From contig JAHHHH010000053.1 of the NCBI GenBank assembly GCA_019359415.1, forward strand, positions 1 through 52,129: 52,129 nt of DNA, written 5' to 3'. This stretch comes from Iphinoe sp. HA4291-MV1. GTDB lineage: Bacteria > Cyanobacteriota > Cyanobacteriia > Cyanobacteriales > Nostocaceae. The translations under genes and the position numbers were made by a program. The notes below the pieces were generated by a model. The model was not told where the DNA came from, did not search any database, and saw only the letters and a list, made by a program, of their open reading frames with translations. Positions 16,599 through 25,746 of this stretch are shown here, piece by piece; position 1 is the stretch's first letter; the number at the start of each line of letters is the position of its first letter.

Positions 16599-16758
16599 GG
16601 CTACGGTGTACACACATCTCACTCAAAACCTCACCCTCGCTTTTAGCTTGCGCTAAAATCTTTCCCTCTCCGAACTCGCGGAGAGGGATGCCCGAAGGGC
16701 AGGGTGAGGTTCCGAAGGATTTTTGAGCAATTCGATGACTTGTGTGTACACCGTAGCC
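16599..16758. mobile_element. MITE-like element with 17-bp perfect inverted ends
   Basis: 160 bp. Ends are ggctacggtgtacacac (16599-16615) and its exact reverse complement (16742-16758), flanked by ctttg at 16594-16598 and 16759-16763. Inner arms cctcaccct/agggtgagg and ctctccg/cggagag would fold the whole element into a long hairpin. No gene inside. Confidence 0.75.
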
Positions 16759-16798
16759 CTTTGGGTGAGGGCAATTCATTCCTCAATTCAGCAACGCC

Positions 16799-19700
16799 CT
16801 AATTCTTCTGAATAAGACGTGCAAAATCTCCTTTATTATAAGCTTCCGCAAGATCCGGCTTGAAGCGAATCGCTTGCTTGAAATCCTCCCTTGCTCCTTC
16901 GTCGTCTTTCTTTCGCAAACGCGCTAAACCCCGGTTGTTGTAAGCTAGCGCAAGCTCTGGCTTTAGAGCAATCGCTTCTGTAAAATCTGCGATCGCTTTT
17001 CTATAATCTTTCTGAGTCTGTGTATTCGGCACAGACTCTAGAATAATATATAACACAGTAGGAATGTTGGAGTTGGGGCGAATAGATTGATGTGTTGGAG
17101 CGATCGCTCCTTCTATACCTTCCTCTTGTACACGCGCTAAACCCCGATTGTTGTAAGCTAAAGCAAAATCTGGCTTGAGGCGAATCGCTTCGTTGTAATC
17201 TGCGATCGCTCCTTGATAGTCTTTCTGTTCCTGTCTGGCGTTCCCCCGGAACGTATAATATAAATGTGCCAGTTGAGGAAAAAGGCTGATAGTTTTGTTG
17301 TAATCTCCAATTGCTCCCGCTTTGTCTTTCAGGAGAAATCGAGCATCTCCCCGGTAACTGTAGAACCAGGCGTTATCAGGCTGAAGGCGCAAAGCTGTGT
17401 CGAAATCTTCTGTAAATCCTTTTTGGGAACCCATTATAGCATAGACTGTCCCCCGACCAACGTAAGCGGGGGCATAGTTAGGTTCTAGGCGTATTGCTTC
17501 GGTATAGTTTTCAATTGCTGTTTTGTAGTCTTTCTGGGCTGTTCGGACATCGCCCAGCTTTTTGTAGTAAATATAAGCTGATTCAGGAGCAAAACGAATC
17601 GCTGCGGTGTAATCCTCAATTGCTCCTTTGTCATCTTGCAGAATAGAGCGAGCAGTACCTCGCTTGTTATAAATAGCAGCCGAGTCAGGCTGAAGGCGCA
17701 AAGCTTTATTGAAATCTTCTGTGAATGCCTTTTGGTTTCCCATCATAGCGTGGACACTTCCCCTGTCAACGTAGGCATAAGCATTGTCTGGTTGAAGGGT
17801 GATAGCTTTGTTTAAATCTTCGAGCGCTGTGGTATAATTTTCTTCGCTAGACCTGGCGACACCTCGTCGTCGATATGCAAAGGGATTGTCGGGTTGAAGG
17901 CGCAAAGCTTGGTTGAAATCTTTAATTGCTTCGGTGGTGTCCCCCATACTAGTATGGATCTCACCCCGAAGAATGTATTGCAAAGGCTGGGGATTGATTT
18001 TCAGAGCTTGGTCGCAAGCTTTAATTGCTTTTGGGTAATTCCCTAACTCACTCAAAACATTACATAGTCCTCGATAAGCCATAAACTCATCTGGCTTTAG
18101 TGAAATCACCTTTTCCAGAGCTTGGCGTGCTTCTTCGTATCGATTCAAGGCGAAAAGCGTATCGCCAAGCTCACGCCAAGCTGGATCGTATGTTGGATTA
18201 TATGCTGTTGCTTTGTTGAAAGATTCAACTGCTTCTTTATATTTTTGCTGTAAACGCTGGGAGCGTCCGCGTGCATACCAAGCTTGATATAAGTCTGGCT
18301 TGATTTGAATGGCTCGCTCAAAAGCATCTACCGCTTTTTCATATTTTTGCGATCGCAGTAGTTTATTTCCATAACTGAGCCACTCAAATTCATCAGAACT
18401 GTTTTCTGGTGATGCTAAATTGAGAGCAGATGTGATAATTGCATCTTGCTGTGGATCGCTCAATCGCGGTGGCAAAGTGGTGTGTTTTCTGAGGTTGAGT
18501 CCTAATTTTTCCTGTTGTACCAGTGCCAAAAAAGTACGAATAGGCACACCCAAACTGTAACCTAGTTGGATTTCACGTTTCTCACCAGTTTTCTGTTCAA
18601 TTAACGTTGGTTCTCCTTCGGCTGCTGTATGAATCCCAATGACTCGACCTAAGCTATCTAACACTGGGCTGCCACTCATACCTTTGTCAGTAGAATTGGT
18701 ATAAACCAGTTCATAACCGAAGGCAAAAGAACGAGAATCCTTTGCACGCTCTACTCCCCCACCGTAGAGCAATCCCGCATTAAACTGACGATTTGGTTGT
18801 GTGATATCTTCTTTTGATGCGGGCATTCCAGAGACAAAAACCACTCTGTCTTCATTTTCTAAGTCATAATCAGCTAAGGTAGCCACTTGGTAAGTTTGGT
18901 TGCTGGTGAACTGCAACAGCGCTAAATCTGTTCCTTCCCAGGTTTTTACCGTACTCGTATTTACTGAATACTGCTGACCATCCGGGGTAATGATTTTCAA
19001 GTCGTTCTTACCTCGGACGACATGACCAGCCGTGAGGACGTAATATGTGTTACCTTGCTTGCTGACAAGTACCCCCGACCCATGACTGCTTTGCCAAGTG
19101 ATTAATACCGTAATGTCTTTGGCAATTTTGTCTACCAGAGTTGCTACCAAAGGAGTAGAATTGGATGTTGCTTTGGTCACTGTGTTCCTTGCTTGCGGGA
19201 TCTCTGGTGGAATAATTGGGGGATCGAACTGGGATAATGTCTCAACGGGAACTCCCCAACTAGATCGTCTCATCCGCTCGCGTAAAGCATCATTAGGCTG
19301 AGAACCGTCCTCATACACATACGGATCACCCCACAGAGGTTGAGCATGAATGCCATTGATACCGATAACCTTACCCTCACTATTGAGCACAGGTCCGCCG
19401 CTCATACCCTTTTCAATTTCATTGGTGTATCCAATCCGGTATCCCCCCTTCAAAGAGCGTTCTAGCAACAGAGAAATACGTCCACCTCTTGTGATCAGTT
19501 GCTTTGAGCCAGACGAATCCTCATACGGAAACCCAGCAGCAAACACTTCATCACCTTCTTTTAAGGTTGATGAATTTCCCAAGGAGGCTACGGTATAGTT
19601 ACCATTAGCACGAAACTGCAATAGAACCAAATCCTTGTTATCATAATTAACTCCCTTGACTAACTCCGCTGGATAATTCTGACCATCGGGTGTATGAATG

Positions 19701-19975
19701 AGATGGGGTTTGCCTGCTTCGAGGACATGCTGACTGGTCAGAACTGTGTACAGTTGACCTTCCTTCTGAATCAATATCCCGGAACCGCCCTTTTCTCCAG
19801 AGATAATTTTGACAGTGATAGACTGAGCTAGCTTCTGTAGTTGCTCTTGGGACAACTGCGAGACTTGCTGTTTTACCAAAAGTCTGGGGGTAGAAATACT
19901 GAGAGGAAGACTTTGTACTGGCAGCATCCATAACGTGCCCATCCAAACTACCAAAGCCAGTAACCGACAATTCAT
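16799..19975 (-). CDS. Secreted double trypsin-like protease with TPR repeats
   Basis: 1058 residues from the ATG at 19975, chosen because MNCRLLALVVWMGTLWMLPV is a good signal peptide; the open frame runs 30 codons further without one. Two serine-protease domains follow: the first with His83 (LTSQHVLEAG), Asp115 (NKDLVLLQF) and Ser192 (KGMSGGPVL), the second with His318 (LTAGHVVRG), Asp350 (GTDLALLQF) and Ser434 (KGMSGSPVL). Both triads are complete. From about residue 535 there are a dozen or so TPR units (DYNEAIRLKPDFALAYNNRG type). This points to an exported protease using TPRs for partner binding. The DNA repeats of the TPR units are internal to the gene. Confidence 0.93.
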   Translation of the reverse strand: MNCRLLALVVWMGTLWMLPVQSLPLSISTPRLLVKQQVSQLSQEQLQKLAQSITVKIISGEKGGSGILIQKEGQLYTVLTSQHVLEAGKPHLIHTPDGQNYPAELVKGVNYDNKDLVLLQFRANGNYTVASLGNSSTLKEGDEVFAAGFPYEDSSGSKQLITRGGRISLLLERSLKGGYRIGYTNEIEKGMSGGPVLNSEGKVIGINGIHAQPLWGDPYVYEDGSQPNDALRERMRRSSWGVPVETLSQFDPPIIPPEIPQARNTVTKATSNSTPLVATLVDKIAKDITVLITWQSSHGSGVLVSKQGNTYYVLTAGHVVRGKNDLKIITPDGQQYSVNTSTVKTWEGTDLALLQFTSNQTYQVATLADYDLENEDRVVFVSGMPASKEDITQPNRQFNAGLLYGGGVERAKDSRSFAFGYELVYTNSTDKGMSGSPVLDSLGRVIGIHTAAEGEPTLIEQKTGEKREIQLGYSLGVPIRTFLALVQQEKLGLNLRKHTTLPPRLSDPQQDAIITSALNLASPENSSDEFEWLSYGNKLLRSQKYEKAVDAFERAIQIKPDLYQAWYARGRSQRLQQKYKEAVESFNKATAYNPTYDPAWRELGDTLFALNRYEEARQALEKVISLKPDEFMAYRGLCNVLSELGNYPKAIKACDQALKINPQPLQYILRGEIHTSMGDTTEAIKDFNQALRLQPDNPFAYRRRGVARSSEENYTTALEDLNKAITLQPDNAYAYVDRGSVHAMMGNQKAFTEDFNKALRLQPDSAAIYNKRGTARSILQDDKGAIEDYTAAIRFAPESAYIYYKKLGDVRTAQKDYKTAIENYTEAIRLEPNYAPAYVGRGTVYAIMGSQKGFTEDFDTALRLQPDNAWFYSYRGDARFLLKDKAGAIGDYNKTISLFPQLAHLYYTFRGNARQEQKDYQGAIADYNEAIRLKPDFALAYNNRGLARVQEEGIEGAIAPTHQSIRPNSNIPTVLYIILESVPNTQTQKDYRKAIADFTEAIALKPELALAYNNRGLARLRKKDDEGAREDFKQAIRFKPDLAEAYNKGDFARLIQKN

Positions 19976-20393
19976 CTTCAAAACCTGCTGGCGACCCCAC
20001 ACTCCTCTTTGTTCCATGTGGGGAGGAAAGCAGGGCAGGAACGTGGACTGCTTTCCTATGTACAATTAAAAGCGAAAGAGACGGGAAACCCGTCTTCTCC
20101 TTCTCCTATCCCAGAGGCTGCGCCAACACCAGACGCTAACGCGTTGGCACAAGCCTCCGCAGGACTTACAGCACTGGACCCCCTTCCGTAGACGACTGGC
20201 GTCTCCCCACCAAACCTTTGGTATCGGTGAGAACTTCTTGGCGGAACTGTTAAAACCAGAATACCTTACTCCATGTGCAACTTTATTGGAAGCAAGCTTT
20301 TGAAGGGGGTTGGGAGATCTAAAATTGAGCGCGATCGCGCAAATATCCTCCCTAATCCTCCTTAAAAATCAGGCGTTGCGCCGAAGCGTTACC
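19976..20393. other. Non-coding spacer between protease-TPR and COP23 genes
   Basis: 418 bp upstream of the protease-TPR gene and downstream of the COP23 gene. It contains short dispersed repeats (agacgggaaacccgtct palindrome at 20078-20094, gacgctaacgcgttggc, gacgactggcgtctccc) and a gagcgcgatcgcgc HIP1-like palindrome near 20326. I see no gene. Confidence 0.6.
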
Positions 20394-20912
20394 TTACTCA
20401 GCGTCAGCGGGTTCTTCTCTTAGTAACTGATTCATATCGATGTAAATTTTACCAGAGCCATCCTCAGATTGAACAATCGGACCGCTAGCGGTGTAACCCA
20501 TTTGCCTAAGATTTTCAATCACCTGGCTAGCATCGTCATCTGCTCTCAGTGTGAGGAGCAATTGGCTACAAGTGCCACCGTATCGACTGGCAGCGCACAA
20601 AACCTTTTGACCATTGATTGTCCCAATTGTGAGGTAATTTAGCACACCATCAACAGAGGCACTTTGAAATCTGGCAGAGACAGCCTCACAGCGTGCTTTC
20701 GGGGAAAATTTACTGCTCCAATTTCTTTGCCAGCTAATGACAGGAATTTTCCTCCCTGTTGCATTACGGGCATATGTTGTTGGTATGCCGTCCTTGTTTA
20801 TACCACAAGAGTACGTAGTTACTTGAGCATAGCTAGAGTGGCTCACAGCAACAATGCTGCCTAATGCGATCGCACTAGCAGCTAGCATATTTGCAAATAA
20901 TTTAGCTTTCAT
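20394..20912 (-). CDS. COP23 domain protein
   Basis: 172 residues with a signal peptide (ANMLAASAIALGSIVAVSHSSYAQ) and a mature domain of the COP23 family (circadian oscillating polypeptide, first described from Cyanothece). Visible features: four Cys in the mature part (YSCGINKDGIPTTYAR, KARCEAVSARF, GQKVLCAASRYGGTC) that could form disulfides, and ITGP-like IDMNQLL near the C-terminus. The protein is predicted to be exported; its biochemical role is not known. Single gene. Confidence 0.85.
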   Translation of the reverse strand: MKAKLFANMLAASAIALGSIVAVSHSSYAQVTTYSCGINKDGIPTTYARNATGRKIPVISWQRNWSSKFSPKARCEAVSARFQSASVDGVLNYLTIGTINGQKVLCAASRYGGTCSQLLLTLRADDDASQVIENLRQMGYTASGPIVQSEDGSGKIYIDMNQLLREEPADAE

Positions 20913-21243
20913 GGTGGTGCTGTTCTTTCTAACAACTAATTAGTAATATTAACTACATCATTTGAATTAACAAATCCTGAACCTCATAAGAAAATAAAAA
21001 AATATTGCTAGTTAGTATTTGACTGTATTATAGTACTTAAATATAAAAGCATTCAAATAATTTTTGAAGATAATTTTTCACCTATTTAATATGTAAATAA
21101 AGATACAGTCCTTTATCACCATTTGTCAGCAAGTATAGTCTTGGTATTGCTGACTGGTGAAGTACCCAGCGCCGACTGCTGACGCGGTACGGCGCTGGGT
21201 TTCGGATTAATTCTCGAATTTCCTTGCTGGGTACTCCTAAAAG
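20913..21243. other. AT-rich spacer with an 11-bp stem inverted repeat
   Basis: 331 bp, mostly AT-rich promoter-like DNA upstream of the COP23 gene. At 21164-21200 an inverted repeat acccagcgccg...cggcgctgggt lies about 45 bp beyond the stop of the minus-strand CobW-family gene. It may serve as its transcript end, though no T-run follows. Confidence 0.6.
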
Positions 21244-22359
21244 CTATTTCCCAAACCCTTGACCACGAGTCGTTGAAGGAAGACAAACACAACTTTCCAG
21301 TTGTTGTAGCAAAGTCTCACGATCTAGATTCTGACCAATCAACACTAACTGGTTTTTCTTCTCTCCTTTCCACTCATCATCATCTAGGGTAAAACGTTTA
21401 CCGCAAAGATGGAAAATATGACGTTTAGGGCTTTCATCAAACCACATTATCCCTTTTGCTCGGAAGATTGTTTCAGGTAGCTGATTATCAAGGAAATGTT
21501 GAAACTTTCTAATAGCAAAAGGCTTGTCACTTTGGAAAGATAGCGAAGTGAAACCATCATTTTCTAAGTGATTGGAGTGATGATGGTGATGTTCATGGTC
21601 ATGATGATGGTCATGAGCACATTCAGAATGGTCATGGTCGTGATCATGGTCATGATGGTGATGTTCATGCTCATGACTATGCTCACTGACAGTATCAGCG
21701 AAATACTTGTCTGATTCAAACAAGCCGATGCTGAGAATTAAGGGTAAAGGTACTTGTGCGTTTGTTGTGCACAGAATTCTCGCCCCTTCCTTGACCTCCT
21801 GAATTTTTACTTCCAGCTTCTCTAACTCTGCTTGAGAAACCAAATCAGTTTTATTCAGCAGAATTACGTCACCATAGGCAATCTGGCTGTAAGCCGCCTG
21901 AGAATTGAATAAATCCAGGCTGTAATTCGCCGCGTCTACTACCGTAATAATTGAATCCAGACGGGTTAAGTCGCGTAACTCTGTGCCAAGAAATGTGAGA
22001 GCAACAGGTAGTGGATCTGCCAGTCCGGTTGTTTCCACAACGAGATAATCTATTTTGTCTTGGCGTTCCAAAACTTTGTAAACGGCATCTACTAGGTCAT
22101 TATTAATGGTGCAGCAGATACAACCGTTACTCAACTCCACCATATTATCATCATCGTTAGTGGAGACAATTAACTCGTTATCGATGCCAATTTCGCCAAA
22201 TTCATTCACTAAAACAGCGGTTTTCAGACCCTGTTGATTGCTCAAGATATGATTAAGTAAAGTCGTCTTACCGCTACCAAGAAATCCAGTAATAATTGTT
22301 ACTGGTAGTCCTTGTTTCGGTGCATCCATTGATTGCGATTCGGAAGTAACTGCTTGCAT
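21244..22359 (-). CDS. CobW/COG0523 family metal-chaperone GTPase
   Basis: 371 residues. Walker A GFLGSGKTT (residues 25-33), the metal-binding CxCC motif (Cys80, Cys82, Cys83 in GCICCTINNDL), VVETTGLADPLPV, and the GTPase NKTD motif are all present. Between residues about 223 and 263 is a very His/Asp-rich stretch that would bind metal ions. The C-terminal CobW_C domain contains KGIMWF and the usual end. Members deliver Zn, Co or Ni to client proteins; the His-rich loop favours Zn, but the client is not given by the neighbours. No Zur-box could be confidently recognised upstream. Confidence 0.92.
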   Translation of the reverse strand: MQAVTSESQSMDAPKQGLPVTIITGFLGSGKTTLLNHILSNQQGLKTAVLVNEFGEIGIDNELIVSTNDDDNMVELSNGCICCTINNDLVDAVYKVLERQDKIDYLVVETTGLADPLPVALTFLGTELRDLTRLDSIITVVDAANYSLDLFNSQAAYSQIAYGDVILLNKTDLVSQAELEKLEVKIQEVKEGARILCTTNAQVPLPLILSIGLFESDKYFADTVSEHSHEHEHHHHDHDHDHDHSECAHDHHHDHEHHHHHSNHLENDGFTSLSFQSDKPFAIRKFQHFLDNQLPETIFRAKGIMWFDESPKRHIFHLCGKRFTLDDDEWKGEKKNQLVLIGQNLDRETLLQQLESCVCLPSTTRGQGFGK

Positions 22360-22494
22360 AGCGCTGCTGTCAAAAAGTCAAAATAGAAGAATGTAGCGCA
22401 AAGAGTAAAGAAAACACTAGCATAGGGATGCTGGTATTTCATCCCAGTCGCCCTCCCCTATTATTACTTATCTCTATCTCAGTGTTGCTTGGTT

Positions 22495-24000
22495 ATGCCC
22501 CTAACTGTTTACAATACACTCACTCGTCGCCAAGAATCCTTTGAAACTGTCGAACCTGGAAAGGTTAAGATGTATTACTGCGGCGTGACAGTGTACGACT
22601 ATTGCCATTTGGGTCATGCCAGAGCATGCATTATTTGGGATGTCGTGCGTCGATACCTGCAATTTCTTGGCTATGAAGTGCGCTTTGTCCAGAATTTTAC
22701 TGATGTTGATGACAAGATACTAAATCGAGCACGGCAAGAACATTCATCAATGGAAGCTGTCTCTGAGCGCTATATCAAAGCGTATTTTGAAGATATGAGG
22801 CGGCTGGGAATCAAAGATGCTGATGAATATCCTCGTGCAACTCATACGATGAATGGTATTGTGCGGCTCATTCATGAGTTGGAAAATAAAGGCTTTGCCT
22901 ACCCTGCTCAGGGCGATGTTTACTATGCAGTACGCCAGTTTTCTGAGTATGGGAAACTTTCCGGACGCAAGTTAGAAGATATGCAAGCTGGTGCAAGCGA
23001 ACGGGTGAATGTGAACGATCCAGAGTATCAGAAGAAAAAAGACCCATTTGACTTTGCATTGTGGAAAGCAGCAAAACCAGAGGAACCCGCTTGGGAATCA
23101 CCTTGGGGCAAAGGTCGTCCGGGGTGGCATATTGAATGCTCGGCAATGGTGCGCGAAGCCTTCGGCACGTCGCAAGGCGACGAACGCTTGGGTGAGACAA
23201 TTGATATCCACACTGGTGGCTCTGACTTAATTTTCCCTCACCATGAAAATGAAATCGCTCAGTCAGAAGCTGTCACAGGAAAACCACTAGCGCGTTACTG
23301 GATGCACAACGGCATGGTGAAAGTGGATGGTGAAAAAATGTCCAAGTCTTTGGGCAATTTTATCACGATTCGAGAATTACTGGATCGAGGAGTTGATCCA
23401 ATGGCAGTACGGTTGTTTGTTCTGCAGGCACATTACCGCAAGCCTATTGATTTTACTAATGAAGCGATCGCTGCAGCAACAAACGGCTTGCAAACGCTAA
23501 AAGAAGGTTTACTCTTCGGCTACCAATACGGTAAACAACTTGGCTTTACAACCCCTACTGTCATCCCTGTTGCTCTCAAGGAGGAAACAGGGGGAATGCT
23601 AAACACAGAAATTGTTGAACGCTTTCAAGAAGCTGTCAATGATGACTTTAATTTTCCTGCTGGGTTGGCTGTGTTGTTTGAATTAGCCAAGGAACTACAA
23701 CGGGAGGGAAATGTTTTAGTCCATGAGGGAAAAACTGAGATACCAACCGCAGAACTACAAAGCAAGTGGTACACATTAGTCACCTTAGCTCAAGTTCTAG
23801 GAATAGATGCCAAGCTAGAAGTGGAAACACCACAAAGTAGTAGTATAAGCGATGGAGAAATTGAGCTGAAAATTCAGCAAAGGGAACAAGCACGTAAAGC
23901 CAAGAATTTTGCTGAAGGCGATCGCATTCGCAACGAACTACAAGCACAAGGTATTACCTTAATTGATAGTCGTGAAGGTACCAGATGGCACCGCAGTTGA
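22495..24000 (+). CDS. cysS: Cysteinyl-tRNA synthetase
   Basis: 501 residues from the ATG at 22495 (a TTG two codons upstream is also in frame). Attaches cysteine to tRNA-Cys. HIGH-type motif in YDYCHLGHAR, zinc site Cys/His residues (YYCGVTVYD, WHIECSAM, HHENE) and the KMSKS loop (GEKMSKSLGNF) are present, followed by the DALR-type anticodon region and end GTRWHR. Odd feature: about nine extra residues, roughly AFGTSQGDE, are inserted between the zinc-ligand segment ECSAMVRE and LGETIDIHTGG; they come from a dispersed 31-bp repeat. Confidence 0.97.
   Translation: MPLTVYNTLTRRQESFETVEPGKVKMYYCGVTVYDYCHLGHARACIIWDVVRRYLQFLGYEVRFVQNFTDVDDKILNRARQEHSSMEAVSERYIKAYFEDMRRLGIKDADEYPRATHTMNGIVRLIHELENKGFAYPAQGDVYYAVRQFSEYGKLSGRKLEDMQAGASERVNVNDPEYQKKKDPFDFALWKAAKPEEPAWESPWGKGRPGWHIECSAMVREAFGTSQGDERLGETIDIHTGGSDLIFPHHENEIAQSEAVTGKPLARYWMHNGMVKVDGEKMSKSLGNFITIRELLDRGVDPMAVRLFVLQAHYRKPIDFTNEAIAAATNGLQTLKEGLLFGYQYGKQLGFTTPTVIPVALKEETGGMLNTEIVERFQEAVNDDFNFPAGLAVLFELAKELQREGNVLVHEGKTEIPTAELQSKWYTLVTLAQVLGIDAKLEVETPQSSSISDGEIELKIQQREQARKAKNFAEGDRIRNELQAQGITLIDSREGTRWHRS
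23153..23183 (+). repeat. Dispersed repeat translated in frame inside cysS
   Basis: 31 bases identical to the reverse complement of 15720-15750. It encodes the extra residues in the cysteinyl-tRNA synthetase catalytic domain. The gene must tolerate it because the frame is otherwise intact and no second cysS is seen here. Confidence 0.85.
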
Positions 24001-24173
24001 GAATTCAAATTTTACCTATTTCTATCCCAAAAGTGCATAAGTTAATTTTGCTTACATCTATCAAGAACACAGTAAGGTTAGCTCATTCATAGTTACCTTG
24101 CGTTACGCAATGTGATTTCTATCAATATTTAATTACGCCTGCTTACTTATCGAACTTTAAATTTTGAACTGTT

Positions 24174-25616
24174 ATGTGGTCTGAGTTGACAAAAGCGATC
24201 GCTCAAATAAATATACCTGCTGATTGGCTTGGTATTAGAGTCGTCAAGGAAACTTCATATACCTGTCATGTCCGTGACGGCATACCCCAAAGTAACGGCA
24301 AATCCTCTACAATGGGGTTCATGCTGGAAGTCATGGTCAACGGCTGTATTGGGTATGCAGCTACAAATTCGCTCGCTACGCAAGACTTACAAGCCGCTGC
24401 CCAAAAAGCATATACACAAGCACTTGCTGCTAGTGAGTGGTGGATACATCCGTTTAAGGCTCAAAGTGAGCGCCCTAAAGTTGTTGGTCAATATATCTCG
24501 CCGTTTCTTCAACCTTTTGATGCTTTGAGTCCAGGGGAAATCAACGATTTACTTGTCCGTGTCTGCCATACCCTCAGAATCTCTGAGCAAATAGTACAAA
24601 CTCTAGCCAACGCCACGACAAGCGAGAGAGAGACTTGGTTTGTCAGCAGCAACGGTTCGGAAGTTTATCAAAAATTCATGTTTTTCGGCACTCATTACGG
24701 AGCTACAGCACAAGATGGGGCAGTTGTCCAGCAACGCACGAATAACGGCTGGCAAGCAAACAGTTACCAAGGTGGACTGGAACTTTTCCAAGAAGAGGAC
24801 TTGTGGGTTCGGGTGCAGGAAATTGGCGAACAAGCAGTAGAACTGTTGACAGCAGAAGAATGCCCAACGACTCGCACTTCATTAGTATTAGCCCCAGACC
24901 AAATGATGCTGCAAATCCACGAAAGTGTTGGGCATCCCGTAGAAATTGACCGAATTTTGGGCGATGAGCGCAATTACGCTGGAGGTAGCTTTGTCAATAA
25001 GAGTGATTTCGGCACTTTAGTGTATGGTTCTCCCCGGATGAACATTACCTTTGACCCCACCGTACTTGGTGAATTTGCTAGTTATGGCTTCGATGATACG
25101 GGTGCTGTAGCAACACGGGAGTATTTAATTAAAGAAGGTCTTCTCCTAAAAGGTTTGGGCAGTCTGGAAAGCCAAGCAAGAGCAGGCGTACCAGGAGTCG
25201 CATGTGCCCGTGCTTGCTCTTGGAATCGACCGGCAATTGACCGTATAGGAAACTTGAATTTAGAACCCGGAGAAGGCTCTTTTGAGGAAATTATCGCTGG
25301 TATCGAACATGGTGTTTACATGGAATCCAATCGCTCTTGGTCAATTGATGACCGCCGCTATAAATTTCAGTTTGGTTGCGAGTACGCTAAATTGATTTCA
25401 GACGGTAAACTCACCAAAACCCTCCGCAATCCCAACTATCGAGCCACAACTCCAGAGTTTTGGCACAGCTTAATCAAAGTCGGAAACTCCTCAACTTGGG
25501 AAATGTACGGCACTCCTTATTGTGGCAAAGGAGAACCAAACCAAGCAATTTGGGTAGGTCACGGTTCACCCATTTGTGTATTTGCTAACGTTGAAGTTTT
25601 TGGCGGCGGGACTTGA
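24174..25616 (+). CDS. tldD: TldD-type metalloprotease
   Basis: 480 residues. The zinc motif of TldD, HESVGH (His249, Glu250, His254), sits in QIHESVGHPVEIDR, and the downstream GSFVNKSDFG and Cys-containing GVACARACSW segments match the family. TldD pairs with TldE to degrade unfolded peptides and mature some modified peptides. The partner gene follows 130 bp downstream on the same strand. The ATG at 24174 gives the expected short N-terminal domain. Cyanobacterial genomes often carry this pair in this order. Confidence 0.9.
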   Translation: MWSELTKAIAQINIPADWLGIRVVKETSYTCHVRDGIPQSNGKSSTMGFMLEVMVNGCIGYAATNSLATQDLQAAAQKAYTQALAASEWWIHPFKAQSERPKVVGQYISPFLQPFDALSPGEINDLLVRVCHTLRISEQIVQTLANATTSERETWFVSSNGSEVYQKFMFFGTHYGATAQDGAVVQQRTNNGWQANSYQGGLELFQEEDLWVRVQEIGEQAVELLTAEECPTTRTSLVLAPDQMMLQIHESVGHPVEIDRILGDERNYAGGSFVNKSDFGTLVYGSPRMNITFDPTVLGEFASYGFDDTGAVATREYLIKEGLLLKGLGSLESQARAGVPGVACARACSWNRPAIDRIGNLNLEPGEGSFEEIIAGIEHGVYMESNRSWSIDDRRYKFQFGCEYAKLISDGKLTKTLRNPNYRATTPEFWHSLIKVGNSSTWEMYGTPYCGKGEPNQAIWVGHGSPICVFANVEVFGGGT

Positions 25617-25746
25617 AGAGGACAAGGGGATGGGGGGACAAGGGGAAAGAAATAATTGTCCATTAACTCTTTCTTCCTCTGCAACCCAAGCGCTTTCCAT
25701 CTCCCCATTGCCCATTGCCCATTGCCCATTGCCCTATTGATTTGCA
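25617..25746. repeat. Repeat-containing spacer between tldD and tldE
   Basis: 130 bp with purine-rich ggacaaggggatggggggac and about four tandem 8-bp cattgccc units (about 25704-25736). The same unit recurs near 46165 and, inverted, at 12927 and 39299. Confidence 0.8.

Noticed and set aside
16525-16779. Minus-strand 84-codon frame
   Set aside because: It is a translation of the MITE-like element and of gggagaaggg-type repeats on both sides.
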